Under the pieces are notes generated by a model that was not told the origin of the DNA, made no database searches, and saw nothing but the letters and a program-made list of their open reading frames with translations. Made by a program: the position numbers and the translations under genes. 64,000 nt of DNA from Spirogloea muscicola (Eukaryota > Streptophyta > Zygnematophyceae > Spirogloeales > Spirogloeaceae): assembly GCA_009602725.1 (NCBI GenBank), contig WELB01000149.1, positions 229,465 through 293,464 of the forward strand, read 5' to 3'. How positions within the stretch are numbered: position 1 is the stretch's first letter; the number at the start of each line of letters is the position of its first letter. Positions 48,720 through 61,109 of the stretch are shown here, one piece after another.

Positions 48720-50854
48720 ATGCGAGCGGTGGTGCAGCGCGTTCTCTCGGCGCGCGTCGTGGTGGGTTCCCCGGCGCGGCGGCGCGCGCGCCCGCCTCCG
48801 CCGCCGCCGCCGCCGCCGCTGGCCGCGCGGCATAGGGTTTAGGGTTCAGGGACTAGGGTTTGGTGTTCAGGGCCGCCGTCCTGCCTGCCTCACCGGAGCT
48901 GCGGCGCAGGTGGAGGGCCGCGTGGTGTCGGAGGTCGGGCCGGGCCTGTGCGTGCTCGTCGGCCTGCACGAGGCCGACAAGGACGCCGACGCCGAGTTCA
49001 TGTGACTCCGTCTCACCTTAAGCTCCACAAGCCACTTGCCACGGACCAGAGAACATGGCCCAGTCCCACCTTCCCTACCACAATTGCAGCCTTCCTGGCA
49101 ATGCAGCCCTCCGCCGATTGCCGTGCTGCTGCGTTTGATTAGACTCAATCCAAAGCCAGTCAGGGTGTACGTTCGCAATTCAACCTCTCTCTAAATCAAA
49201 TAATGGAAAACAGTTCCTTATCTTCGATATCATCTTCATCTTGGTAGTGAACAAAAGATGCGATCTGTTACTTGAGCCGCTGCCAGCCGTCGTCCTTTCC
49301 TGCTGCGGCGGCTGCAGCTGCCGGCGGGTGCTCAACATGCGGCTGTGGCCCGACGAGGCGACGGGCAAGGCGTGGGACAAGAGTGTAGGTCCGCCGCTGG
49401 CTCGTTCCTCCTGTGTTTGTGCGGCCATGGTCAGTGTCAACTGGGCGCGCCTGATAAGGGCTACTTCCTGCGGCCCCTCTTGACGTTGTGCAGGTCGTGC
49501 AGCGCAACTATGAGGTTCTCATCGGTGAGTGCTTGCCTCACTTGTCTTGGATGCACCCCCTGCAGTTGGCCCCCGTCACCCAACACAAGCTCCATTCCCC
49601 TGCAGTAGGAGCTCTTCATTGCCAGCTGACGACCGTTGGCTCAGTAGCTGCAGCCTTGAGGCTGTGTCGCCACCATAGCCACTACCCATCATTGAAGAGG
49701 ATATGTAGATGTTATATTTAGATTTGATTTGAATTAGACGATGAATTTCCACTTGTTGTGGAGGAGTGCAGGGATGAGACGATTGAACACTGACTGTACT
49801 TTGAGCTCATATCACGAACGTGCTCCTTTTCTGTCCAGTGAGCCAGTTCACACTGTACGGCGTTTTGAAGGGCAATAAGCCAGACTTCCACGTGGCGATG
49901 CCGCCGCAGCAGGCCCGACCGTTCTATGCAGCCCTTGTGCAGCGGGCCGGGGAGGCCTACCGCCCTGACGCTGTCAAAGGTGGGTGCAATAGCCTCAGCC
50001 CAAGATCAATGCTCAAACACCTGACCTGCAAGGCCAAGCCCCCATTATTCCGCTTTCAGCCAGACACACTCCTGCGTGTCTGGCTGAAATGTGAGGGCTT
50101 CCTTCAAAAGCAGTAGTTTTCTGCGCCCCATAACCAAGTATCCCTGGTGAATATGAAGGCTTCTGCGTGCATTTGCGATATGGGTGTGCGGGCCACTTTT
50201 GGACTCTGTTTTGGCTTGTGGGGGAGTGCTCCTCTGATGGGCTCATTGCATTCTCAGCGGAGAGCTTGAGCACTTTTCCATATGAATGTACTGCATAAGT
50301 GATTTCCCGGCGCTGTGCTGCTTCCTTGTGTTACTGTGTCAGACGGTATCTTCGGCGCGATGATGGAGGTGATATAGTCAAGCAAAATCATTTCTGCTTT
50401 CCTATCTTATGATCGCTTGCACATGAACCTGGCTCACATACAGGAGGCACTGTGCATGCATGAGGCTGCTGTCTGGGCATTCCTGCTTGCAGTGGCCTAG
50501 TAGTCTGTCAATCGTGTACCGCGCAGCGCTGGCATTCTTGCACCTCAGCTGACTATGTGCGAGCGTCTCAGTCAGAGCGTCAAGCCTGCAGAAAGATTGT
50601 TTGGTGCTGCTTTTCTGTGATCCTTGATGCAACTCTCTCTACTTTCTCCTGTCCAGCAGCCATATTCTGCCCGCACAGCAGCAACAAGCAGGGTCATAGG
50701 GTGGGCAATAGGCTTCTCGTCTGCTTTGGCATGCGCTTTCACGCGTTAAAGAGCTTGCACTAATGTGTAGGCAGACGACTGTGTGCAGGTTCACATCGTC
50801 AATGACGGGCCAGTAACCATGCACATTGATTCCCAGAAGACACTGGCATCCTAA
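48720..50854 (+). CDS. DTD: D-aminoacyl-tRNA deacylase
   Basis: Seven exons in phase: 48720-48761, 48910-49001, 49318-49384, 49494-49524, 49839-49979, 50343-50368 and 50789-50854, giving 154 residues, the normal DTD length. The enzyme removes D-amino acids (and mischarged glycine) from tRNA, a proofreading step in cytosol or organelles. Family signatures are complete: MRAVVQRVLSARVVV start, ICRRVLNMRLWPDEATGKAW, RNYEVLIVSQFTLYG with the SQFTL motif, KGNKPDFHVAMPP with the cis Gly-Pro region, DGIFGAMMEV and VNDGPVTMHIDS with the NxGPVT motif. No targeting peptide is seen before the conserved Met. It is head-to-head with MurE; the spacer is disturbed by the adapter artefact. Intron 1 contains TTTAGGG-like repeats. 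Confidence 0.96.
48835..48872. promoter_or_regulatory. TTTAGGG-like telo-box cluster
   Basis: TAGGGTTTAGGGTTCAGGG, then ACTAGGGTTTGG. Plant telo-box elements (AAACCCTA) often sit near the 5' ends of translation-related genes. Here the cluster is in the first intron of DTD. Function is inference. Confidence 0.5.
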
Positions 50855-51299
50855 TAGCCAAGCATTTGTTATGTGTGCCGACTAGTACTAATTACCAAAT
50901 CCTTTGTAAGACCAGCTGAGCAGTTGCTCCTTCGCCTGGCGCCTTTGAGCAGTTGCGTGCTTGCCTATCTTCCAAGCTGGTTATTTTCTGACAGTTGTTG
51001 AAGTGGTGGCTTTGCTGCTTGATAGCCCTTGCGACACCTCTGTACCAATTTAAGATGACAAGGCGACAGCACCGGCCTCGTTCGTGAGCTCTGCCATGAT
51101 GGGCAGCCCCCTGCTGGGCTGATGACAATTCTTAACAGCAATGTATCATGGGTGGCGAACACCGCTCAAACATGGTCCCTGAATGTCATTACACGCAAGG
51201 AGCAAGGAGCACCGGCCTGCAGTGGAGGCCGTACATGTCAATGGGGTTGCCAGTCAAGAGTGTGGATGTGCAAGGAGCAGACAGGTCCCAGGAGCCTGC
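50855..51299. other. Spacer between convergent DTD and NEF1 genes
   Basis: It holds the 3' UTRs of both genes. No further feature is seen. Confidence 0.5.
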
Positions 51300-54200
51300 T
51301 TAGATGAACTTCAGCCCGGCGAGGCGCACGTGGCGGGTGACAAGGTACTGCGTGACGGCAAAGACCAGGCCAAGGGCGGCTAAGATCTTGATAGCGTCGA
51401 CATCTGCGAGGGCGAGCGCCGGCAGGTTGAGCGGGCTGACAAGAATGAGCAGGAGGTCCGGTCGCTTGACCTGGTCCCACAGGAACATGGAGAAGAGCAC
51501 GTGGTTGGGCAGCGTGAGCAGGAGCATGGCTGCGTTCTTCAGCGCCCAGCTGGCTCCCGGGAGCTGCGTGGCCGCTGCCCAATCCCCCGCCTGCTCAGCA
51601 CAAAGAGCAGTCAGGTGTCATCGGCCTCGAACACGAATTTATGTGATGGGCTGAATTCAAGCAAGGCTGAATCCCAAGATGTTGTCATACCTTCTAGCAT
51701 CCTTGACCTCGACAGAGCTACATGGGAAGAATAGCTCAAATGCTATCAGAGACGGAGAGCAACCAGGAACTGCCGCTCCAAAGGGGCGTAACATTTGATA
51801 CAAAGCTATTGAGAAGTTGGGTTCGCCCTCACATGAAAGCCAAGGCTGAGCTCCTGCCAAACGCGTAGCCCCGCCAGGTACGCAAGGTACGCGGAAGTTG
51901 CGAGGCTGAGGGGGAAGTAGCGCTGCTTGTCTGTGAAGCCCGAGAGAATGGTCCGGTCCTGGTTGAGCAGCAGGAGGATGGGCACGATGAAGAAGATGGC
52001 GCGGTCGGCATGGGATGTCAGCGAGCCAGTGAGAGAGAGGCAGGTTGCAAAGCAGAGCAGCGTCGCAACATTGCCGACGGCCGGCATCCATGCTCCATCC
52101 GCCGCCAGCTTCTTGATGGAGAACGTGGAGGCCACACTTGTGCGCCTCTGCACAAGGAAATTAAAAAAGGACTGTATGAATGTCACAGGCTATCAAGTTG
52201 ACATTAAACGTGCGCGCACCTTGAATAATGAGCATGAGATGTGGTGAATGATAAGGATGCGATAATACTAGTTCTTTGACTCAGCATTCAGGGCATTTGC
52301 AGTTGCAAGCTAATCATTTCCAAGTTCTGTTTGAATGCCAGTTGAAGGCGTCTCCTATTAGACTATTGCAGATCAACACAAGGCGAGAGCCCCTCAGACC
52401 AAGATGCAGGCGCATTTTATGATGGAGAAGGCGGCACCTGCACACTCCGATGGTGGGGCATGAAGGACGAGGATGGCGAGAGGTGGCGGTTTGAGCCGCC
52501 ACCCACAAGGCGGTCCTTAGTCTTATCCCTCACAAGTCCCGTGAGCTTCACCTTAACCTCCAGGGCAATCAGCATGAAGGACGCTGCATACAAGCCAAGC
52601 AGCTGCTCTCGGCCCCCCTGCAAACGGTCAGCATGTTGCGCTTCAGAAGAAGTGCCAGCTTCAGAGGGAGTCAGGATGGCAACGACAGTGACGAAATCTT
52701 TGAACTTGTTAATTTCAATCTCTAAGATAGTAGCAATCTATTTATGAAAACTTCTGATAGAACAAACTCTTGCAGACAACATATGCGTTGAAAGTGAAAC
52801 CAAAACATCGACTGAGCCGTAAGGAGTGCATGAAGCGACACAATAAAGACCAAAAGAATGGCTTATCAGTGCTCACCTCGATCACAAGCTCACGATCATA
52901 CTCGGCCTGGAAGTCCACTGACGACTCGTCTTCTGTGGGTGGCCGGTTGATCTGGCCCTCGATCAGGTACATGACTGACATGGCATTGAAAGAACGTCAA
53001 GGTCCAGTGTGATTGAGGAGCCCCAAACACAGGAAAGCCTGTGGACTGCAAGTCTCATAGATACAAGCAGCTAACATGATGCTCTTACAAAGTACAAGCA
53101 CAAAGAAGATGATTTGTTCAGAGGTGCTCACCTGGGAGCAGTGCCACAAAGAGTGCAAAGATCCAGGGAAGCAGTCGTGGGCTTGATGCTGAAGGATGGT
53201 GGGCAAAGACGACAAAAATTGACGCTGCAATTGCCGCAGCAACAAGCAGGGCGTGTAGGAGGGGGAAGTCCGCAAAGTACTGAAGGCAGAGGTAGACGCC
53301 CAAGCTGGCACCGACTGCTATAGAATAGCCCAGCCGCACGGCTGCAACCTGAAGAGAAGCGCTTGACCTTGTGCTCGTCATCAGCAACTGGATAAATTCA
53401 AGTCAGAAGGCATCACCTACATAATTGATATATTCATATCTGTTAACAAGAAGTGCAGCCTGCTTGTCACTGAAGTTAGGACTCATCTGAGTGCAACGCT
53501 ATGGATCGAGGTCGAGGGTGAAAGCTTAATCTGGACAGCTAATCTTGAGCTTACAGACATGCAATTACAGCTTGTCGGGATCAAGATCAGCATGAGCCGA
53601 CAAAAAGTACCTGCTGAACGGGGATGGCGGACATTGCGGCAGCCAGGCTTGCTACAAGAGACGCCAGCAGGAACCAGGACGCCCACGTGCTGCCCCTGCT
53701 GGGCTCCCCGTAGATTGCCGACTCTTCTGGATCGTGCATTGAAGTGAACTCTGACGGTCCCTGCAAGAAGACGCTGGCGAGCGGCGAAGGCACCGGCGGC
53801 TGGAGGAGGACGAACAGCAGGCCTGTCGCCACAAGCAGCACAAGTGCTCGCCGTGCTGCCTGCAGTTGACAAAGCGACGGTGAGAAGAGAAGGGTACCCT
53901 CGCGCAACAATCGCAGCAACCAAAGACAGTAATGTTGACAGTATACTGCTTAACAGAATTATTGTTACTTGTATCCTCTAACAATCGGCTCACCAGTATG
54001 TGAGGAAAGTGGAGGCTGACGATTGGCATGCAGCCAGCCCCTGTGACCAGCAGCAGTGCGCCGACGCCTGCGCCGTCGGTGGGCCGCTCCCCAGTGAGCC
54101 AAGCGAGGGCGTCACATATGGCGGCCCGACAGGTCCAAACGGCAACGAAGACGACGCCAGCGTGGGCGTAGCCCTGCCACACCTTCATCCTGCTCGCACC

Positions 54201-57200
54201 GCCGCCACCTGCGCCTCCACCACCACCAAAATTGCCTCCGGCTCCTTTGGCTGTGTCCCTGCAGATGAAGCGGGCTTGGTTGTTGAGCAGCTAGGACTAA
54301 GGCTTCAAGGCTTCAAGAGCAAGTTGTGGGACTGATACAATTCTTTTATGTGAAGCCCTTGCTTAGCTGCACAGCAGTCATTTCATGAAGACAGAGTGCC
54401 AAACACATCCCTCTGATCCTAAACCTTTGAAGCTTGAATTCTCTGGTGGGGAGAAGACCTGTAGAGGAGCATGGGCGGCGTGATGGCGAGGATGAGCAAG
54501 GCGCTCGCCCACACTGTCATGGTCGTCTGGATGAGCAGCATCGGCAGCTTCGCGAGGTACAGCGAGGATGCCAACCAGGCGGCCCACGGATTGGCCTTGC
54601 CCACCGCCTCCAGCCGTCGCACAGCGACAAAGCCAGCGACCGTGGTGAGGACGACGAGGTAGCCCGGGTACAGGCCCTCCTCGTCCATTTGGACAGGCCA
54701 CGTGAAGAGGCGGTTCTCCAACCTGCCCATGGTCACAGATGGAGCGCTGTCAATACTAATCACTTAAAGTGTTAACTTATCGTAATCTCAACAGCCTTCT
54801 CAACCTCTTCTGAGCCCCTTCTGCTGCCGCCGGCGCAGACAATAAAACCCTGGAGCGTTCTCTCAAGACCCCATCAAATACATGTTGTATGAAAATTTCG
54901 GATTCCAGAGCCGTCCACTCTGACTGCCAGATGTACAGCGGATGGCGGGTGATATGATGAGCTCTTAGTTACCTGCAGAGAAGAAAGGCCTGCGCCACGA
55001 GGAAGATGCCAACCAGGGGCTTGGACAAGCCGGGCGCGAGTAGCGCCGCGCCGGGCATGAGGAGGGCTAGCGTCACGCCAACAATGAGCTGCTCGCAGAT
55101 CTCCTTCACTGTGAGTTGGCTGATGCTGTCGCTCAAGTTCCAGAAGCTGTGGGCCACAAACCACGCGGCAGAGAGCGCGGCGGCTGCAGCAAAGACGAAG
55201 TAGGACATGGTGGTGCCGGACGTGGCGTGCTGCGCCAAGTAAACAGCCGCAATTGCTGGGGCAGGGAGAATCTGCAGCACAAGGCAGACATCTGAGGAAC
55301 AGCTCAATGGGCAGCAGCTGCAGATCCTCGGCCATCACAAGTATGCTTGACAATGTGCCTAAAACAAGACCATATTATTTGAAGAGCTCTAAAGCAATGG
55401 ACATGACCAGACACAGTTATTGCTGTGAAGGCTTGTCAAAAACCCCCAAAGATAGCATTGCATTCAAGTGGTAAATAGAGGCACTTGCTGCAGCGGAGCT
55501 GCGGTGCCGCCATCAAGGCAAGGGCGAACGCTGAAGATACTGCAAGTCTAACTGAGCTGCCACCGCCATTGACTTGCTGATGGTTCACTTGGTGGTGATG
55601 ATGTTGTGCAAGAGAGATAAGGCATGCTTTGACCTCTAAGCTCTGATCAACTGAGAGCTTAGAGTGACTGATTGCTCTCACCTTCAAAGGCATGCCGAGG
55701 ACCAAAGCCCCTGAGACCGCAGCCACCAACAGCACAACTGTCACCAACGTGGAGCTGCCAGCAGGACATGTACAACGATAAGGTCAGACTTAGACCTGAT
55801 TGCATCATTGGGAAGTCCTACTTGCGATACCATAGCTTGTTTGCTTGTTGTCCACTTGTTGCAGCGTGTACCTCTACCCCTCACTATTACTTGAAAACTG
55901 CACGGCAATGCCATGCGTGCACACTGCGTGCCAGTTTCTGGAAGCCCATTGCTCCTTATTGACAGCACGGCAGGCAAGCGGAGCACGAATGAGGAGTATC
56001 TCACTTCACAGCGCCCTTGGTGAGGCCCATGGCATGTGCAGCGCAGGCCAGGCCAACACCGTACACCGCCAGCGTAAGAAGCAGGACATTGAAGGGTGCC
56101 GGCAAGCTGATGTAGTGGCCAAATGAGTGGAAGATGACGCGGGCCTCCACGCAGCCCAGGACGATCAACAGGCTCACAAGGCCATTCCAAACGCGCACCT
56201 GTAGAAGCACAGGCGCGTCTTGAAGGAGCAGTAAGACGGGCGTCGACACGCTGCACTTCCAAGATCAGAGGCCATTTGAAGAGCATTCCTGTCAACTCCG
56301 ATGTGCATTGCTATTTTCTTGACTTGCCACCACTTGGGCTTAATTGGTGCTTTACCCGTTAATGGAGAGGGCAAGCGCGTGCAAGCATAGAGGGAAGAGA
56401 CAGCAAAGATGACAGGATAGCAGTGATTGCTGATACTGCGGACCAGGATTGAGATAGAAGAGCAGTGGCTGAATGACCTTGTGCATGTTCCCGGAGCTCA
56501 GATGAAGCCACCAGAGCGCGCCACGCGTGGTAGCAAAGAGTTGGAAGAGCACCGGCACGAAGAAGAGGAGCAGCAGATCGCAGACCTCCTCGAGTCCAAC
56601 GGGCCTGGATCGCTAACAAGGAGGATAAACATTGGAGCCATTGTGCACACATTGGCTTGAATTCACTGACTACATACGAAGCTAACAGCTGTGCCGCTGA
56701 GACTGCTTGATCATGGGCAAGGGTGGTGGCAGGCCGCGTGCGATACCTGCTGTGGTAGATGGCGAGGAAGAAGGCAAGCGGGAGAAAGAGGAGGGCGGCG
56801 GAGTGCAGGCAGCTCTCGAGTGGGCCGAGTATGAGGTCGTCACTGCCACTGACTGCGCTGCTGCCGCCGTGGCCGCGCTCGGCCTTGGCGCGGAAGGAGG
56901 AGGGTCTGGGGAGCGAGAAGAGCCAGTAGAGGCCAAAGAGGATGGGCATGAGGTAGAAGGGCGCGGCAGCGACGCCGGCGGCGGCGATCACGCCCCACGT
57001 CTGGATAGCGGCGGCCACCAGCGGGCAGCACGCGAAGAGGAGGCGCTCGAGCGCCAGCACCACCGCCGGCTGCTCGAGCTGCAGCCAGCGGAACTGGCGG
57101 GGCCAGATGGCGGCGAGGAGCGCGTGTCAGTATCGGCACAGCGGTGGGACTCCGGCTGCTGCTTAGTGGGACAGCAGGAGAGAGGTGACCACCAACGGAG

Positions 57201-57886
57201 GCCATGATGGAGGGCACTACGACTCTACTACCACTGGAGGGTTTAGGGGTTTGGGCTTAGATTGACAATGGTGATCACAGCTGCTGCTTAGCGGTACAGC
57301 AAGAGGAAGATAACCACAAACGAAGGCCATGACGAACGGCACTACGGCTCTGCTGCCACTGGGGATCTAAGGGTTTGGGCTTAAGTTGACGATGGTGATC
57401 GCAGCGGCGGCGGCGGCGGCAAAGCGGTGGAGCAGTGGCGACGGCGTCTCTCACCTGGAGCGACGCCCAGATGCCGCAGAGGAAGATGAGGTGGAGGCAG
57501 GTGAAGAGGACGAGGCCGGAGAGGGCGAGCGGGAGGCCGGGCGCGAAGCCGAGGCCGGAGAGCGCGGCGGCTGCGGCGCAGGCGAAGAGCGTGGCCCAGA
57601 TGCCGAAGAAGGCGGCGAGGCGCATCTGGAGCGCGTCGAGGATGTAGGCGGCCATGAGGCCGACGGTGGCGGTGCCGAGCACGGCGCGGCCGCCGGCGCC
57701 GAGCACGACGAGGACGCAGGGCACGAGCGCGGCGGCCACGCGGCCATTGTAGGCGAACGGCCTCGGCGTGAACCTGCGGCCGCAGCTAGCACCATCGTCA
57801 CCGCGCGTCACCCGCTGATCGCCATGACCAGCCGGGCGACGGCGTGAGCCGACGCCGCAGAGCTTGGACGGCGACAAGCCGGCCAT
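51300..57886 (-). CDS. NEF1: NEF1-like (no exine formation 1) plastid multi-pass membrane protein
   Basis: Fourteen exons in phase on the minus strand: 57886-57455, 57093-56747, 56604-56478, 56198-56005, 55754-55682, 55271-54973, 54722-54459, 54189-53994, 53859-53611, 53348-53132, 52974-52877, 52617-52438, 52147-51833 and 51590-51300. The product is about 1,093 residues, close to Arabidopsis NEF1. Matching blocks include PFAYNGRVAAALVP, VLALERLLFACCPLV, LLLLFFVPVLFQLFATTRGA, EARVIFHSFGHYISLPAP, MKVWQGYAHAGVVFVAVWTC, HHPSASSPRLLPWIFALFVA, GAWMPAVGNVATLLCF, IFFIVPILLLLNQDR and SGFTDKQRYFPLSLATSAYL. Hydrophobic segments run along almost the whole chain. In Arabidopsis NEF1 is a plastid membrane protein needed for pollen exine; an alga has no exine, so its older role must be different and is unknown. 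The first Met sits before an Arg-rich, transit-like segment, but the open frame continues upstream. Confidence 0.94.
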
Positions 57887-58452
57887 TGCCGGGGAGTCGA
57901 CGCCGATAGGCGGCGGCGGCGACGGCGGCGGCGGCGGCGGAGGCAGCGGCGGAGGCGGTTAAGAGCGGCGTCCCGAGAGGCAGACCTGGAGTCGCCCGGA
58001 AGCCGTGGCGGCGGCTGCTGCTGGTACTGCAGGCCGCCGTCGTAGCTCATGTCCGCGGCGGCGTACTCCCGCTCGGCGCCGCTGCCGGCGACCGCCGCCG
58101 CGGCGGCGTACCCGCGGTTGTACATCGCTCTGCGTCGGCCGCCGGCGCCGCGGGGGCTCAGCGGGCGGCCCGNAGCTCTGCGGCTGCGTTCCTCCGCGCT
58201 GAGTCGCCAATCGACGTGGAGCCTCCATGGCAGGCGAAGTGGTGCCACGCCGTCGGAACCCTGGGTCCACGAGGGATGTGGAGCCAGCGTGGCAGGGGCA
58301 CGTAGGCCGCGAGCCACCCCGCCTCGGCCGCTGCCACCTTGGCCTTCGCGCCCCCTGCCGGCGGCCCGGCGCCCGCCGCAATTGGCGGCGGCCTTGGCGA
58401 CGGCCTTGGCGGCGGCCTTGTTGGCGGCCTTGGCGGCGCGGCTACCGCGGCA
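57887..58452. promoter_or_regulatory. Shared divergent promoter region of NEF1 and FTA
   Basis: A GC-rich spacer of about 565 bases separates the two start codons, with GGC tracts at 57910-57955 and a single n at 58172. No core promoter motif stands out. Confidence 0.45.
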
Positions 58453-60325
58453 ATGGCGGAGCCCGTGCCCGCTGCATCTCCGGCGGCGGCGGCGGCGGCA
58501 GCGGTGGCGGCGGAGGCGGAGGCGGGGCCGGCGAGGGCAGCGGAGGGGGCGGGCCGGGAGGACGTGTGGCAGGACGAGGAGGAGCGAGGCGAGACGGCGC
58601 CGGCGGCGCCGGCGGAGGCTGGCGATGGGGCCGGCGGGGAGGCGGCGGAGGAGGAGGAGGAGGAGGAGGACGAGCACGCGGCGGTGGTGGCGGAGTGGGC
58701 GGGCGTGGCGGGCGTGGCGCAGGACGACGGGCCGGCGCCCGCGGTGCCCATCGCCTACTCGCGCCGCTTTCGGGAGGCCATGGACCTGCTCCGCGCCGCG
58801 CTGGCGCGCCACGAGGCCTCCCCGCGCGCCCTGCGCCTCACCGCCCACGTCCTCGGCCTCAACGCCGCCAACTACACGGTGCTGCCTGCCGCTCAGAAAC
58901 GCGACAGTGTACTCGGATTATCCCACAATGCTGAAGTGGAACTGACCACTGGTACACTCAGAGCAGATGATTACCAGTTCATGTTCTCCTTCACGATCTC
59001 AGATGAAACAATCTATGGAGTCAGTGATCCACCATCTAAATCTTTGTACTGAAAAGGTGGTAAATCGCCTCCTATTCGGGCCCCTGGGTGCCCTCGTTTA
59101 TCCCACAAAGCTAGCTTATGCCTTCGGCTGGTCCCGCCATGGCACGCCGGCAGTTCTGCACTGGCCCTGCTCTGACCCGCCACTTGTTCTCCGCCGCCAC
59201 GGTCGTCGGCAGGTCTGGCACTTCCGGCGCGTGCAGCTGGAGGCTCTGGGCGTCGACCTCCATCAGGAGCTGCGCTTCGTCGCCCGTCTGGCCGCCGACA
59301 ACACCAAGAACTACCAGCTGTGGTGGGGATCCCTGGCACTCCGTCAACCTTACTGTGGCTTCTCCGGCACTTAGTGATGCCAGCAGCATTGTTGGGTGCC
59401 ACAGGTACCACCGCCGCTGGGTGGCCTGCCGCCTCGGCCAAGGCGCCGCGCAGCACGAGCTGGACTTCACGCGCGACGTGCTCGCGCTCGATGCGAAGAA
59501 CTACCATGCCTGGTCCCACCGCCAGGCCAGCGCCCCACCTCCCACCGCCCGCCGATAATGCCAAGATGGCGGCGCAGAGCTGGATGCTCAAAAGGCACAT
59601 CCGGCAGGCTTGTCAAGCTGAGGCCCATCATTCCCGACCGCCGCGCTACGAAACAGTGGGTGCTGCGCGAGCTGGGCGGCTGGGAGGGGGAGCTTGAGTT
59701 CTGCTCCGAGCTTCTGCTGGATGACGTCCGCAACAACTCCGCATGGAACCAGGTGCCATGCAATGACTGCCAGCACCCCTGACAGCTACCTCCACTGGTG
59801 ATCACCTCGAGGCGCCTTGCATGACCTCCTAACCAACTGGCAGGATAACAAACATGGCTGCCCTGGCTCGGTCCTGCGGCGGCACAGAGATACATGGTGA
59901 TCACCGAGGCGCCAGAGCTTGGCGGCTTGGACGCGCAGCGCGCCGCGGAGGTGGCATTCGCTGCAGCGGCCATTCAGGGCGCGCCCGGCAACGAGAGCCC
60001 CTGGCGCTACCTACGGGGTCTCTTCCACTGCGACTACGCAGCCATGGCAACTGACCCTGGGGTTGTGGAGCTGTGGCGATCCATCGTCCGCGGCCACCCA
60101 GGCTGTGTCGCTGCGCTCAGCCTCTGCCTAGACCTGCTCGGCCGCCAGCCTTCTGCCGAGCCCGCTGATCTCGACGCGCTGGGCCTGTCGCCACAAGCTG
60201 ACCTCGTTGCCGCGCTGTGCGTGCGCCTCGCGCTCGTTGACCCCATCCGTAGCCGCTACTGGGCTTGGCGCCAGCAGCAGCTTGGTACGGTCATGGCTAC
60301 TGCCGCTGGCACTGTTGACCACTAA
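58453..60325 (+). CDS. FTA: Protein farnesyltransferase/geranylgeranyltransferase I alpha subunit
   Basis: Five exons: 58453-58878, 59213-59322, 59405-59525, 59657-59752 and 59888-60325, about 396 residues. The subunit pairs with a beta subunit to attach farnesyl or geranylgeranyl groups to CaaX-box proteins in the cytosol. Prenyltransferase alpha repeats are visible: [62 protein letters not shown] and [13 protein letters not shown]. The N-terminus is a long Ala/Glu/Gly-rich extension of about 100 residues, including an eight-Glu run, before the repeats; plant homologues lack so long a leader. The intron after exon 3 has no GT donor: the coding frame joins HRQ to WVL only if a GC donor (CAG|GCCAGC) is used. 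First ATG in frame at 58453. Confidence 0.9.
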
Positions 60326-61109
60326 TGCTTGCCCACCCGCTACCCCCCCTCCATCGTAAGCACGAGGCTGTCAACCCTCCTCGGGGCTGTGTTAGGATCG
60401 TCACTGACGCTCAGTGCACAGGTTCCTGCACCAGCCATCACCAGCAGATCCTGCGTCACGCTCCTCTGCCGAGAAGCCACCAGTCTTGCTTATCTCGGCA
60501 GCTGCCACCTCTCCTCGTAGCCGCTTGGGGCCACCCAACTTTTCCTGTTACAGCTGTCAGCAGCCTGTGCCATTGAGCACTCATAAGAGCCTTATCAGAT
60601 GTGGGGCCAGCTACCCTGCGCAGATTAAATTCAAGTGACGGTGGGCATACATCACTGAAGAATGTGTAATGGGAAATGATGTGATCGCTCGTGTCACCCT
60701 CCCTGCTAAGAAATAATGGCTGCAACACTGGTTCTGCATTCTTTGGAGACTGCGAGCCGCGCTCTGTTGTCATCATCCTGGAGCGGCACGGCTGTCAAGA
60801 CTGCTCTTGTGCAGCTCTGGCGCATGACAGTCTCTCCCAGGTGGCGGAATGAAGGTTGGGCGTGGACATCGTGCACGCCATCAAGCAAAGAGAAGCGGAT
60901 TCAACCAGTCACTGCATACAACAGCCATCGATCATCCATGAGTGAGCCGAGAGTTTTGCCACCACTGAATGAGCACACGACAAGATGCTGCGCGCTGACA
61001 TGACAGCAGATTGACCATGACGTGCTTCAGCTGAAGCTAGGCAGTCACAGTCACAAGAATTGCCAGTGGATAAGGAGGGAGTCATCAGCAGCGCATCAGG
61101 CCAGCTGGC
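60326..61109. other. Spacer between convergent FTA and EMC8/9 genes
   Basis: 3' flanks of both genes. No additional gene is recognised; short ORFs here have no motif. Confidence 0.5.

Noticed and set aside
57808-58945. Overlapping 200-346 codon ORFs on both strands
   Set aside because: They are GC-rich shadows of the NEF1 first exon and FTA first exon, crossing an n.
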